NCBI GenBank assembly: GCA_023212725.1 | Contig: JALBYF010000003.1 | Coordinates: forward strand, 466,533-530,532 | Direction of reading: 5' to 3' | DNA from: Tranzscheliella williamsii | Lineage: Eukaryota; Basidiomycota; Ustilaginomycetes; Ustilaginales; Ustilaginaceae | DNA: 64,000 nucleotides | Shown here: positions 50,187-59,060 of the stretch, piece after piece | How positions within the stretch are numbered: the first letter of the stretch is position 1 | Layout of the letters: every line of letters starts with the position of its first letter | The notes under the pieces: model-generated | What the model was told of the DNA's origin: nothing | The model's database searches: none | The model's input: only the letters and a program-made list of their open reading frames with translations | Made by a program: the position numbers and the translations under genes

Positions 50187-50342
50187 ATGGCAGACGACGA
50201 CGACGACGACGACCACGACGACCACGACCACGACCGCGACTTTGTCAACAACAACAACGCCAAATCAATACGACTCTCTGTTCGTTCGCAGCTTACCTGT
50301 CCTCCAGCACACATGTTTCGGTCTTTCCAGTGCTCTACCTAG
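50187..50342 (+). CDS. Possible upstream ORF, Asp/His-rich, in the phosphatase leader
   Basis: An ATG at 50187 opens a 51-codon frame starting MADDDDDDDHDDHDHDRDF, then an Asn run and a basic stretch. It lies 333 bases before the phosphatase ATG in another position of the leader. The repeat GAC/CAC makes the Asp/His block, which could arise simply from microsatellite growth. If transcribed in the leader it would reduce translation of the downstream gene. It may equally be promoter DNA. Confidence 0.25.
   Translation: MADDDDDDDHDDHDHDRDFVNNNNAKSIRLSVRSQLTCPPAHMFRSFQCST
50193..50240 (+). repeat. GAC/CAC trinucleotide repeat
   Basis: A run of GAC triplets, partly changed to CAC and CGC, lies upstream of the phosphatase gene and within the possible upstream ORF. 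Confidence 0.85.
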
Positions 50343-50675
50343 ACATTTCTTCGATATTGCTGACACCACTGTCACCGCAGCTGTTTTTGTTCATACCACT
50401 CGAGCTCGTTATCTGCTTCGTTCTCTTGTCTCGGCCTACCCTGCACTCTTCGAAGCATGCAACACAGAAGTCTATGCAAGCAATTTCTGCTCCATTCAGT
50501 CTCTCAATAACAGCCCAACGGCGAACGCAGAGCAGGTGCCATTGCCTCTTCTTTAGCTCGTACCGCCGTTAAAGCTCCCAAGAACCAGACTTGACCATTG
50601 CTACCTGCTTTCCGAGCCTCCTTGGTTTCCAGGCTGTAGCTCTCCGAATCGCGGATAGAACCAAGCTGGGCGAAA

Positions 50676-53330
50676 ATGGCTCAGCCAACCGTACAGACCG
50701 TTTCCTCGCCACCACTCTCGCCCACCGGTTCGACACCTCTGAACAGGTCGCACTCGCATTCCCCCATGGAATCACATCCGAAGAGGACGCCCACACCAGC
50801 TGCCGCTCACACTCACCCCCGTCCGAGTACCGTTCCCTCGCGACCCCCTTCGGCTCCGAGATCTGGGTCACAGCCAGACCGACCAAGCGCTAGTGACGCT
50901 CCAGCCGAATCCTCAAGCTTGCCCAGCCATCCTGACCCTGGCCAGGATGCCAGCGATCATCAACTGGGAGAAGGTGGCGTCGCCGTTGCTGCACATCCTA
51001 CGATCGCCAATGCTCCTAGCGCAAGCTTCTCCGTCGCCACCAAGCCACAAGACCGCGCACCGGGTCTCTTGCGGCAGACACTGAGGGAGAGTCTCAATCA
51101 GTATAGCTACGAGATCGACCACAATGGCAGGATTCCTTGCAACGCCTTCAATTACATGCAGCGCGACAGGCTTGTGGCCAGCGCCTACCTGTCCGCGCAA
51201 CAGGGCGGTCACGAGGATTGGATAACCCTCTTGGATCTATCCCGCCTTGCCTCGCAACATCACTTGAGTCCTTACAGCACCATGAAGTTTGGACCTCGAG
51301 GCTCCCCCTTTGCCTACATCCCAATCACCTTACAACAGCCTCAGGAGGTCGAACAAAGCATGGCTCGTCAGCGTCAACAGGAACAGAGCGCTATGAAATG
51401 GCTTATTCAAAAGAGGAACACCGCATCGATTTCCCCATCGGACGATGACCTTCCTGTCCTCCGTCTTTCCGCCGGTGTCATGCAGGAGCCTTACGTGACC
51501 TCCACATTTGCCATACCCGCCTCTCCCGTTATGGTGGGCAACAAGCGACCGGCTTCCCTCACTACGCCTCCAGATGGGCGGGCCCGATTTATCCCTCGAA
51601 CCGAGACTCAGATCCACCATCGCCACCGCCAAGTCGAAAGGGATATGAACGAAGCTATGTCACGAAACATAGCCTCGACAGAGGAACTTACTACCGGTGA
51701 AGGATCTTCATCTAGCGAGGAGGTTGAGGCTTCGAACAACGATGTCGATATTACTCGCTTTGATCGCTCTACCAGGATGGGCGAGAAGCTGTCGGACAAT
51801 AGCAGTAAAGCTGACAACAGAGGCAGCAGGCGCGAAAGTGATGGCGCTCGTTCCGCTTCACCGGGAGCCCAGCTGCAGAAGGACGTCGGCGAAGTGCCGT
51901 CGGAGCTCACTACGGACTCGCAAGCAGGAAGCAACATTGCGTTAGGAGGTCCCATGAATATATCACAGGTCATGGCGCTCGAAATGGAAGATGCCGAACC
52001 TACCGACAAGCCTGCCAGCCCCACCGAGGCGTTTCTACCAGAACCAGGACAAGAACGGATTAGAGATTCAGAGCAACAAGCAGCGCCGAGATCAACTCCT
52101 CCGTCCTCATCGCAGGAGCAGCAACAGCAGCAGCAGCCTCCAAATCCGCTGGCGATGAAGACGTCTGACACGCATCCAATCCATATAAGCCCGATGCTGC
52201 CAGAGCATCTCCTCGGCGAAATCAGTGAGCGAATCCGGGCCGTTGGCCTTTCTCAGGGGCTGCAGCAGCCCGCACAGACACAAACAGTGGAGTCCCAGGT
52301 CCACTCGTATGTGGGCTATGAAAGGCATATGAAGGAGCAAGTGGAGGGGACACGGCTCATTCGGCTGCGCAATACGCTTGATCTGACATTGCTAACGTCC
52401 GAAGAGCCGGGGACCGACTACTTATCGCAGTCCCAGCTGGCCAAGCATGCTGCGAGCGAGTCGGCGACGGTGTTGCGAACTGCAAGCAATGGGCCGGAGG
52501 ACCGGGCCGGGTCATCGAGCGTTGGCGAGCAGCGCTTGATAGGAAACTTCCTGCTCTCGTCGTGCCCAGGCAAGAAGGTACGGCTGTCCGGGCCTGTCCG
52601 CGGGCGTAGTGCCATTTGTCGGGACCTAGGGCTGGACCTACGGCGGATCTATGAGATCGGTGTGCGAGCATTAATCTGCTGTTTGGACGACGAAGAGCTG
52701 TCGTATCTGGGTGCGCCGTGGGCCGAGTACGAGCGCGAGGCCGACGAGCTCGGAATGGAGGTCATCCGTCTGCCTATGTCGGAGGGGTTCGCGCCGACCG
52801 ACGTTCGCGAGATCGACGCCGCCATCACCTCGGTCGTCTCCGACTACACGCTCCGCGGGGTCAGTGTGCTGGTCCACTGTCGGGGCGGCGTCGGTCGCGC
52901 CGGGCTAATTGCCTGTGCGTGGCTGCTCAAGATGGGCTTTGCCGCTGGCTCGTCGGTGCACACCGACCTCGTCAACGCTCCGCCAAGCTCCTCGCGGACG
53001 GTTCAGGATATCAACAGCGATGCCGGAGCCGGCGCTGATGGAGAGCAGGATGGGCCCAGCACCGCTCCTTCTCGGCATCCGAGCGCATCGCAAACGGGAG
53101 AAGACGGAACAGGAAAAGAGGAAAAGGAACAAGAGCGGGACGAGACCATTCTGGATACGGTGCGCGCACTCATCGAGACGATCCGCCGGCGGCGAAGCCC
53201 AAAGGCAATCGAGACGGCCGAGCAGGTCAAGTTCTTGGTGGAGCACGTCACCTTTCTGCACCGACAGGAGGCGGCGCGTGCTGCGCGCGTGGAGGCGGGC
53301 CGGGGCGGTGGGGCGGATGCGACGGGATAA
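50676..53330 (+). CDS. KAP/CDKN3-like dual-specificity phosphatase with long N-terminal extension
   Basis: 884 residues in one exon. The catalytic C-terminal part begins near 620 with LLSSCPGKKVRLSGPVRGR, like the L-S-S-x-P-G-x-K start of KAP/CDKN3, and contains VHCRGGVGRAGLIACAW: Cys735 and Arg741 form the C-x5-R loop of cysteine phosphatases. It ends with IRRRRSPKAIETAEQVKFL, the usual terminal helix. An insertion (about 765-830, Ser/Glu-rich) separates the loop from that helix. KAP-type enzymes dephosphorylate the CDK activation loop in animals; a cell-cycle role here is inference. Residues 1-130 and 300-550 are disordered with a poly-Gln run (about 485-490). An ordered block at about 135-230 (ESLNQYSYEIDHNGRIPCNA) is not part of KAP and I do not recognise it. 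It converges on TFB1, with only 96 bases between stops. Confidence 0.82.
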   Translation: MAQPTVQTVSSPPLSPTGSTPLNRSHSHSPMESHPKRTPTPAAAHTHPRPSTVPSRPPSAPRSGSQPDRPSASDAPAESSSLPSHPDPGQDASDHQLGEGGVAVAAHPTIANAPSASFSVATKPQDRAPGLLRQTLRESLNQYSYEIDHNGRIPCNAFNYMQRDRLVASAYLSAQQGGHEDWITLLDLSRLASQHHLSPYSTMKFGPRGSPFAYIPITLQQPQEVEQSMARQRQQEQSAMKWLIQKRNTASISPSDDDLPVLRLSAGVMQEPYVTSTFAIPASPVMVGNKRPASLTTPPDGRARFIPRTETQIHHRHRQVERDMNEAMSRNIASTEELTTGEGSSSSEEVEASNNDVDITRFDRSTRMGEKLSDNSSKADNRGSRRESDGARSASPGAQLQKDVGEVPSELTTDSQAGSNIALGGPMNISQVMALEMEDAEPTDKPASPTEAFLPEPGQERIRDSEQQAAPRSTPPSSSQEQQQQQQPPNPLAMKTSDTHPIHISPMLPEHLLGEISERIRAVGLSQGLQQPAQTQTVESQVHSYVGYERHMKEQVEGTRLIRLRNTLDLTLLTSEEPGTDYLSQSQLAKHAASESATVLRTASNGPEDRAGSSSVGEQRLIGNFLLSSCPGKKVRLSGPVRGRSAICRDLGLDLRRIYEIGVRALICCLDDEELSYLGAPWAEYEREADELGMEVIRLPMSEGFAPTDVREIDAAITSVVSDYTLRGVSVLVHCRGGVGRAGLIACAWLLKMGFAAGSSVHTDLVNAPPSSSRTVQDINSDAGAGADGEQDGPSTAPSRHPSASQTGEDGTGKEEKEQERDETILDTVRALIETIRRRRSPKAIETAEQVKFLVEHVTFLHRQEAARAARVEAGRGGGADATG

Positions 53331-53426
53331 GGGCCGCAGCGGCGGACGCGGTGGGTGTCTGACAATGTACTTTATTTGGACTGCATATGATTGTTCTGCT
53401 GTTTTTCGCGGTGAGAGATTGTGTGG

Positions 53427-55481
53427 TTAGGGGGGGAGGGAGCGGGCGGCGATGGCGGAGGCGCGGGTGACGGCGCGGATGGTGGGAGCGAGGAGGGAGT
53501 GGATGGTTGTGTCGAGGGCGGGGTCTAGGGCGGGGTCTAGGGCGGGGGTGGCGAGGAGGTCGTCGAGGCGGGCGGGGAAGGAAGCGAGTGCGCGGGCCAT
53601 GCGTGCGGCGGTGTCTGGGCGGGGTGTGGAGTCGGGGGCTGGTGCGATTGCGTTCCAGAACTGGCGGAGGAACTCGGTAGTGGCAGCGTGGAGCGAGAGG
53701 AGGGCGCGCTGGAGGGGGTCGGGGAGGGTCTTGAGGTCGGCGGCGGCGCGGGCGGTGGCGCGGGCATCGAGGGTGGCGGTGAGGCGGGTGAGCGCGGCGC
53801 GGGCGCCTGCCCCTTCGGCGCGGAACTCGCCCAGCCGGATCGCCGCCCCCGCCACCTGCGCGCTAAACCCCTGCACGACACCCACATACTCGCTCATCGT
53901 CCGCGGCACCCCACCCCCCAGCGAGGCGCGCGTGCCAGCACCACCCAAACCCCCCTCTTCTCCCACCCCACCCCCCGAAAAGTAGCCCTCCAGCCCGGCC
54001 ATATTCAGCCGCACCTTGTCCGTTGTCTCGGCCTCGGTCAGGTCGTCAATGACAATCTCCTTGTAGTAGTGCTGCTGGATCCAGTCGACCGCATCATTGG
54101 CTTCGTCCAACGCGGCCGCGTCGTCGCCCGCGCCCGCTGCGCCCGTCAGCGGCGGATTACCGGACCCACCCGCAACGACCGACGCCGGCACCAAGGCACC
54201 CGAGCCGGCAGGGTACTCTTCGCCGACGCCGCCGACAATGCGCCTGCGCTTGCGCCGGTCCACCTCCTGCTGGTCGCCCAGCGCCGAGTCGAGCAGCGAC
54301 TGGGAATGGTCGTTGAACCGGCGCATCAACGGCAGCGTCCGCCGCTCGGCGCCGGCGCGCATCGTCCAGTCCTTCGCATTGCCCGTCTCGCCGTGGTCCT
54401 CCTCGGTCGCTTGCAGATCCAGCAGCCGGTCGTGCGGATTGTACTGCCGCCGCGGCTCCAGCTGGTTGTCCTCGTCCTGCAGGTATGCATCGAAGATGGC
54501 ATCGTCCGAGACAATGTGTTCCGAAGCCGCCGAGCGGGCGCTGGTCCGCAGCCGATGGTAGAGCTTGGATTGAAAGTAGCGCGTCCAGAAGGAGCCCTCG
54601 TCGAGCTTGTCCGGCACATTCTCATCGTACGCTCGCGCCACCACGGGAAATTGCTCGAAAAGGTCACGGATGAGCTCGGGCGTGATGCTCAGCTTTAGCT
54701 CGCCCGCTTCGTTCGGCGTAGGCTTCGGATCGGCCAGGCGAGCATTGCGGCCAGCTCGCTGCTCGAGCTTCGCTCTCTCAGCCCGGATCAAGCGTTGCCG
54801 TTGCGGATGTGACCAGAACTCGGCGTCCGACATCTGCCCGCTGATCACAATATCCTTGTGCAGCGCTCGAAGCTGGGGATTCGATTTGATCACGCTGATC
54901 CTCAGCTGGAGCTCTGTCTGTGGTGGTGGCCGGTTTCGGTCAGCCCGACTACTCGGCGCCGGAGATGCTGCGCTTGACATGCTTGCGGAAGCCGGCTGGC
55001 TCCGTGTAGGCGTGCCTGAACGTGTGTTGGGGGTGGAAGTCGTCGTCCCTACCGCGGGAGAGCTTACCGCAGCGACGGCGGGGCTGGCAGGAGCGGGGCT
55101 GAACGGCGCCGGACTGGCGGGCGTACTGGTGTCTAGCTCTGCACGATTCTTTGCAACGGCCGCAGCGAGCTGGTTTTTGAAGTTCTCGCGGTCTTGAAGA
55201 GCGATGTCCTGTGCAGCGTTGAAGACGAGCAGGAGCTTGGGCTTGCCAGCGACTTGCTTCCCATTGGCGAGCACCAGCATAAGGGCGATCTGTGCAGCAC
55301 CGGCCTTTGATGTTTGAAGACCAGCGATGTCGCGGAAGCTGACATCGAAGGCGGTGGCACCTGAAGTGGCCGAGGACGGAGCCCACCGGACACGCTCATC
55401 AGAGTGAAGAGAGAGCGTGCCTGCGATCTTGTTGAAAGCGACAGCAGCATGCATATACGAGCTCGAAGACGACGCCGACAT
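53427..55481 (-). CDS. TFB1: TFIIH core subunit Tfb1 (p62/GTF2H1)
   Basis: 684 residues in one exon. Residues 1-110 form the PH-like domain (AAVAFNKIAGTLSLHSDERV, then the LVLANGKQVAGKPKLLLVFN strands) which in yeast and human binds acidic activators and the repair factor XPG/Rad2. Two BSD domains follow, recognisable by paired aromatic motifs: DAEFWSHPQ near residue 217 and GSFWTRYFQSKLYHR near 297. The downstream segment with DRLLDLQATEEDHGETGNAK and RRFNDHSQSLL is typical of Tfb1. TFIIH opens promoters for RNA polymerase II and DNA for nucleotide excision repair. The last 200 residues are Ala/Arg-rich helices with a short tandem DPAL repeat. G-ending codons switch to C-ending at about 53825, 400 bases before the stop. 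It is divergent from HID1. Confidence 0.95.
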   Translation of the reverse strand: MSASSSSSYMHAAVAFNKIAGTLSLHSDERVRWAPSSATSGATAFDVSFRDIAGLQTSKAGAAQIALMLVLANGKQVAGKPKLLLVFNAAQDIALQDRENFKNQLAAAVAKNRAELDTSTPASPAPFSPAPASPAVAAVSSPAVGTTTSTPNTRSGTPTRSQPASASMSSAASPAPSSRADRNRPPPQTELQLRISVIKSNPQLRALHKDIVISGQMSDAEFWSHPQRQRLIRAERAKLEQRAGRNARLADPKPTPNEAGELKLSITPELIRDLFEQFPVVARAYDENVPDKLDEGSFWTRYFQSKLYHRLRTSARSAASEHIVSDDAIFDAYLQDEDNQLEPRRQYNPHDRLLDLQATEEDHGETGNAKDWTMRAGAERRTLPLMRRFNDHSQSLLDSALGDQQEVDRRKRRRIVGGVGEEYPAGSGALVPASVVAGGSGNPPLTGAAGAGDDAAALDEANDAVDWIQQHYYKEIVIDDLTEAETTDKVRLNMAGLEGYFSGGGVGEEGGLGGAGTRASLGGGVPRTMSEYVGVVQGFSAQVAGAAIRLGEFRAEGAGARAALTRLTATLDARATARAAADLKTLPDPLQRALLSLHAATTEFLRQFWNAIAPAPDSTPRPDTAARMARALASFPARLDDLLATPALDPALDPALDTTIHSLLAPTIRAVTRASAIAARSLPP

Positions 55482-55843
55482 GCTGACAAGGTCGCTTCAC
55501 GGGTGAGCACGTGCGGTGTGCTCACTTGCCGGCTGTACAGTCGGCGACAATAACGGCAGCTGATGATGGTGTGATGAGGATGATCACCTCCCGACAGGAT
55601 GGAGTGTGAGGGGTGAGTGTCTCCGGTCATGTGGAGCGGGAAGGAGCAGTATCATGACGTGTTAGAGCGACATTGCACGCGCACGAGCCTGGTCTAGCTT
55701 GCCAATCCTCCTCTTCCTTCTGTTGGAGCTTCCTATCTTCCTTGAGGCCTTCACTAATAACTCGAGCATACCTAGCAGATTTCAGAGACGTGGAGAGAAA
55801 GGCGCTACAAGGTAGTCTTTCCAGTCTTCAGCGTCTTGGCACC
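55482..55843. other. Divergent promoter region, TFB1 / HID1
   Basis: A compact 362-base divergent promoter. No gene is seen. The HID1 frame is open to 55673 without an ATG that suits the family start. Confidence 0.6.
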
Positions 55844-58800
55844 ATGCTTTCATTGCCGGGAAAGCTGATCTTTGGCGACCAGCCCAAGCTCGACTTCAAG
55901 GTGTCGCAAAGCCATGGCATCGCCCGCCTCTATTCGGAAAGGCATATCTCGTATCATGACTCGAGGTACTGGTCCCGCTTTCTGCAGTTCGACAGCCCTT
56001 CCGATATCTTCTCGCTCCTCTCCTTGGCCGACATCAGGAAAGCCAGCGAACAGGCCCCTGAGAATGTAGTCACTCTGGTCAGGGTCATGGCCGCGCACCT
56101 CGAGAGCCTCCTCATGGATCCGCACTTCAGCCCGCCACCTCTTTCGAACCAGAGCGGAGCATCCCAGCGGCTCATTGGCCGCTTTGGCAGCTTCGCCGAC
56201 GTCTCGCGATGGAACGTGCCAGGCGCATCTCTCATCATGGGATCGGAACCGTCCTCAGGCCAGCCTATAGCTGCGCAGCGTGACCGCGTTAGAGAGGCGC
56301 TCAACGTGATCCGTGTCCTTACGCGTACGCTGCCTGCTGTTATGGAAGCCGAAGACTCGCAGTTCGAGGCTCAAGTGCTGTGGTCTCAGAGTCCAGACGC
56401 ATACGGAGACGCCCCTGCGGACAACGGTGCTCCTCACTTACCGGCTCCGTCATCTTCCGCCGCCGTCTCTTCGACGCAGGCTAGGACTGACGATTCGCAG
56501 TTCGTCATTGAGGATGAAGAAGATGAGAGTGGTGACGACAAGAACCATTCCAGCACCGATTTGAACCACCCTCTGGATTCAGAGCGGAAGGGTGAAGCCG
56601 ACCGTAAGGATGAAGCCCAGGAGGAGGAGAACGTTCCCATGGCTCTGGGTGAACGCTTAGTTCGCCTTACTGTCGATCTGCTCTTCTGCTCTGGATTCTC
56701 GATACCGTGGACCGAAGAACAGATTATCGAAGCCGAGCGCACGGCTCGACCGGAACGAATCAACTACTCCATATGGGAGGCCGGCGTGGGCAGCTCGGTC
56801 AACCTTCAGAACACCTCCCACCAGCACATTTCCAATCGAGTGGAAACTCTACGTCTTTTGCTCGTGCTGCTGTCGAAGAGCATCTATATCCCGGCCGCCG
56901 AGCAGACCCACACAGTCGAACCCGCCCTCCGATGCGCCGTCCAGGAATTAGACAGAGGCATCGTCCTCCCGCTCCTCTGCAGCCTTGTCAATACCAGCAT
57001 CGGCAATGCACGCGATTCGACCTCAGCATGGCTCGGCCTTCCGAGCGTGGGAGGCCTGGTCGGCAGCACCAGCGACGAGATGCGAGCTGCTCTTGTCACA
57101 ACCTCTCTCCAAGTGCTCGATGTTCTGCTCACTTACGACGCGCCTTCACCGGCAGAGGGCGACACCATCAGTCTCAGCACAGTGGGAGCACCGCTGCCCG
57201 GCCCTGGCGGCCGCAACGTCTTCCGCTTCTACCTGAGCAAGCTTCATCGTTCGGCCGATTTCGACTTGATCTGGAACGGTCTATCCAAGTCCTTTTACCG
57301 GCATCTCAACTCTTCGATACAGATTCTAGCGATACCCATCCCTACCGGCTCTGGCAGGAGGGCGGCCGAGGCGAGCTGGCAGGTCAGCCAGATAGCCGAG
57401 CGCTTGATGCTTTTGTGGCAGTTGCTGGAACATAACCACAAGTTCCGCCTATTTGTGCTCGACGATGCCAACCGGGCGCCTGAGCTGCTGGGCTTCCTCC
57501 TCTACTTTGCCTTGACCTACAAGGATAACGTAGCGTTGCAGGGGCTGGTGCGGCTCTGTGCCTTTATGCTGCACGACGTGTCCAGCGAGAGTGCCTTCGG
57601 TATCAACCTGGCCAAGGCCGGCAGCGGTGCCAAGGTGCAGCTGCCTAGCCGAGTAGCGCTGGTGGGAGGCAGCACAGCCACTGACTACCTCGTCCAAGGC
57701 GTCTATACGCTCATCGCGACGACCAACGGCCAGCTCGCAGCGCTTTACCCATCGCTTGTGCTGGCACTGAGCAACACGGCGCCGCACTGGCGCGCGCTAT
57801 CTATTACCACGTCGACGCGCATCGTCCATCTGCTCCGGTCCTTTTCGCAGCCCTCGTTCCTCCTGTCCGAGGAGGGCAACCCTCGGCTGCTCTTCTACAT
57901 CCTCGAGAGCATCAACGCTGTCCTGACCTTGCAATACAGCACCAATCCGAACCTGGTTTACGCGCTGGTGCTGGCCCACAAGCTGCTCGACGGTCTCCAA
58001 GACTTTTCGCTGAGGAGAGGAGTGGAAGAGATCTGGAAGAGACGCAGGATGCTGGGCACCGAGACGTGCGACTGGTTCGAGAATGCGCCTCGGCTGGAGA
58101 AGCCGCCGCTGCCGCCGGCGACGGTGGAGGCGGAGCCTGTCGCAAGCGAAAGCAACGCGACGTCTGGCGATGAGGAGCACAGTGGGGGTCCCCACACTGC
58201 GGCAGAGAAGGGGAAGATGCGGCGAATATCGGTGTCTTCGGTGGATCTGCGGAAGCGGGAGGGATGGGAGGGGGAGCTGTCCAAGTATTCTCTGGAGGTG
58301 GTGGAGGAGGTGGCGGCGCGGTATATTGGGCGGGGAGGGTTCCGGCCTACGGAGGCGTGGGTGGCTAGTTGGGTGGGGGGGTTGCCGGTGGGGGTGGTGC
58401 GGGGGGTGGTGGGGGGGTTGGTGGCGGAGGTGGAGCGCGTGGCGGCGGGCGGGGCGGTGCGGGCGGGCGCGGTGGAGATCACGGGCGGCGCGGCGGATGC
58501 GCGCGTCCTCGCGTACCTGCGCGAGCAGCCCGCCCCCGCCCTACCGCCCCCTGCCGCCCCGTTCCATCCCCGCCCCTGGCGCTGGTCCCCGCACGCCACC
58601 GTCTGGCTCCGCAGCTACCTCTGGGGCACCATCTACGTAGCCGCCCTCCTCCCTTACGGCCTCTGGTCAGACACGCACATCCGCCTCTTCCGCATCCACG
58701 AGCGCCCAGACCCCCGCCCACTCCCCTCCCCCGCCGCAACCACCCCCTCTACCGCCTCCCGCTCGGGCTCCCGAAGACCCTCCACCACCACTCCCACCGA

Positions 58801-58891
58801 CCAACAGCCCCACCATCCACATCCACCCGCATCACATGCAGACACTACACACCCTTCCCCCTATACGACCGGCCCGGCAGCGTCAGGCTGA
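55844..58891 (+). CDS. hid1: Hid1 family protein (Golgi/secretory sorting)
   Basis: 1015 residues from the ATG at 55844 (MLSLPGKLIFGDQPKLDF), a start that resembles the short N-terminal segment before the first conserved helix in HID1 proteins. Conserved features follow: YWSRFLQFDSPSDIFSLLSL with ADIRKASEQAPENVVTLVRV near residues 42-85, an acidic insertion (about 220-250), VRLTVDLLFCSGFSIPW near 275, and VETLRLLLVLLSKSIY near 335, then a helical repeat region. The end of the domain is LRSYLWGTIYVAALLPYGLW followed by SDTHIRLFRIHE. Hid1 acts on trans-Golgi and secretory-granule membranes in animals and on Golgi in fission yeast. The last 75 residues are Pro/Thr/His-rich and not conserved. Strong G-runs at 58365-58430 precede an abrupt C-rich end. 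Confidence 0.9.
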   Translation: MLSLPGKLIFGDQPKLDFKVSQSHGIARLYSERHISYHDSRYWSRFLQFDSPSDIFSLLSLADIRKASEQAPENVVTLVRVMAAHLESLLMDPHFSPPPLSNQSGASQRLIGRFGSFADVSRWNVPGASLIMGSEPSSGQPIAAQRDRVREALNVIRVLTRTLPAVMEAEDSQFEAQVLWSQSPDAYGDAPADNGAPHLPAPSSSAAVSSTQARTDDSQFVIEDEEDESGDDKNHSSTDLNHPLDSERKGEADRKDEAQEEENVPMALGERLVRLTVDLLFCSGFSIPWTEEQIIEAERTARPERINYSIWEAGVGSSVNLQNTSHQHISNRVETLRLLLVLLSKSIYIPAAEQTHTVEPALRCAVQELDRGIVLPLLCSLVNTSIGNARDSTSAWLGLPSVGGLVGSTSDEMRAALVTTSLQVLDVLLTYDAPSPAEGDTISLSTVGAPLPGPGGRNVFRFYLSKLHRSADFDLIWNGLSKSFYRHLNSSIQILAIPIPTGSGRRAAEASWQVSQIAERLMLLWQLLEHNHKFRLFVLDDANRAPELLGFLLYFALTYKDNVALQGLVRLCAFMLHDVSSESAFGINLAKAGSGAKVQLPSRVALVGGSTATDYLVQGVYTLIATTNGQLAALYPSLVLALSNTAPHWRALSITTSTRIVHLLRSFSQPSFLLSEEGNPRLLFYILESINAVLTLQYSTNPNLVYALVLAHKLLDGLQDFSLRRGVEEIWKRRRMLGTETCDWFENAPRLEKPPLPPATVEAEPVASESNATSGDEEHSGGPHTAAEKGKMRRISVSSVDLRKREGWEGELSKYSLEVVEEVAARYIGRGGFRPTEAWVASWVGGLPVGVVRGVVGGLVAEVERVAAGGAVRAGAVEITGGAADARVLAYLREQPAPALPPPAAPFHPRPWRWSPHATVWLRSYLWGTIYVAALLPYGLWSDTHIRLFRIHERPDPRPLPSPAATTPSTASRSGSRRPSTTTPTDQQPHHPHPPASHADTTHPSPYTTGPAASG

Positions 58892-59060
58892 AGATGGCCG
58901 TCGCGAGAGCACGCTGCAGCAATACCCACCAGGCTTGACTTGCAGGTGCAGACATGTGCGGGTGCTAGCTGAGTCTGTGACGCGCGTACATACCGAGAAG
59001 AGGTGAGGCCGCGGTGGGAGCGAGGGTATGTGCAGTGAAGCGGCAGGAGGCGGGGATGTG

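Noticed and set aside
53520..53550. Short GGGTCTAGGGC repeat read as a possible telomere-like tract
   Set aside because: It has only about three units, lies inside the TFB1 coding sequence and simply encodes the DPAL repeat.
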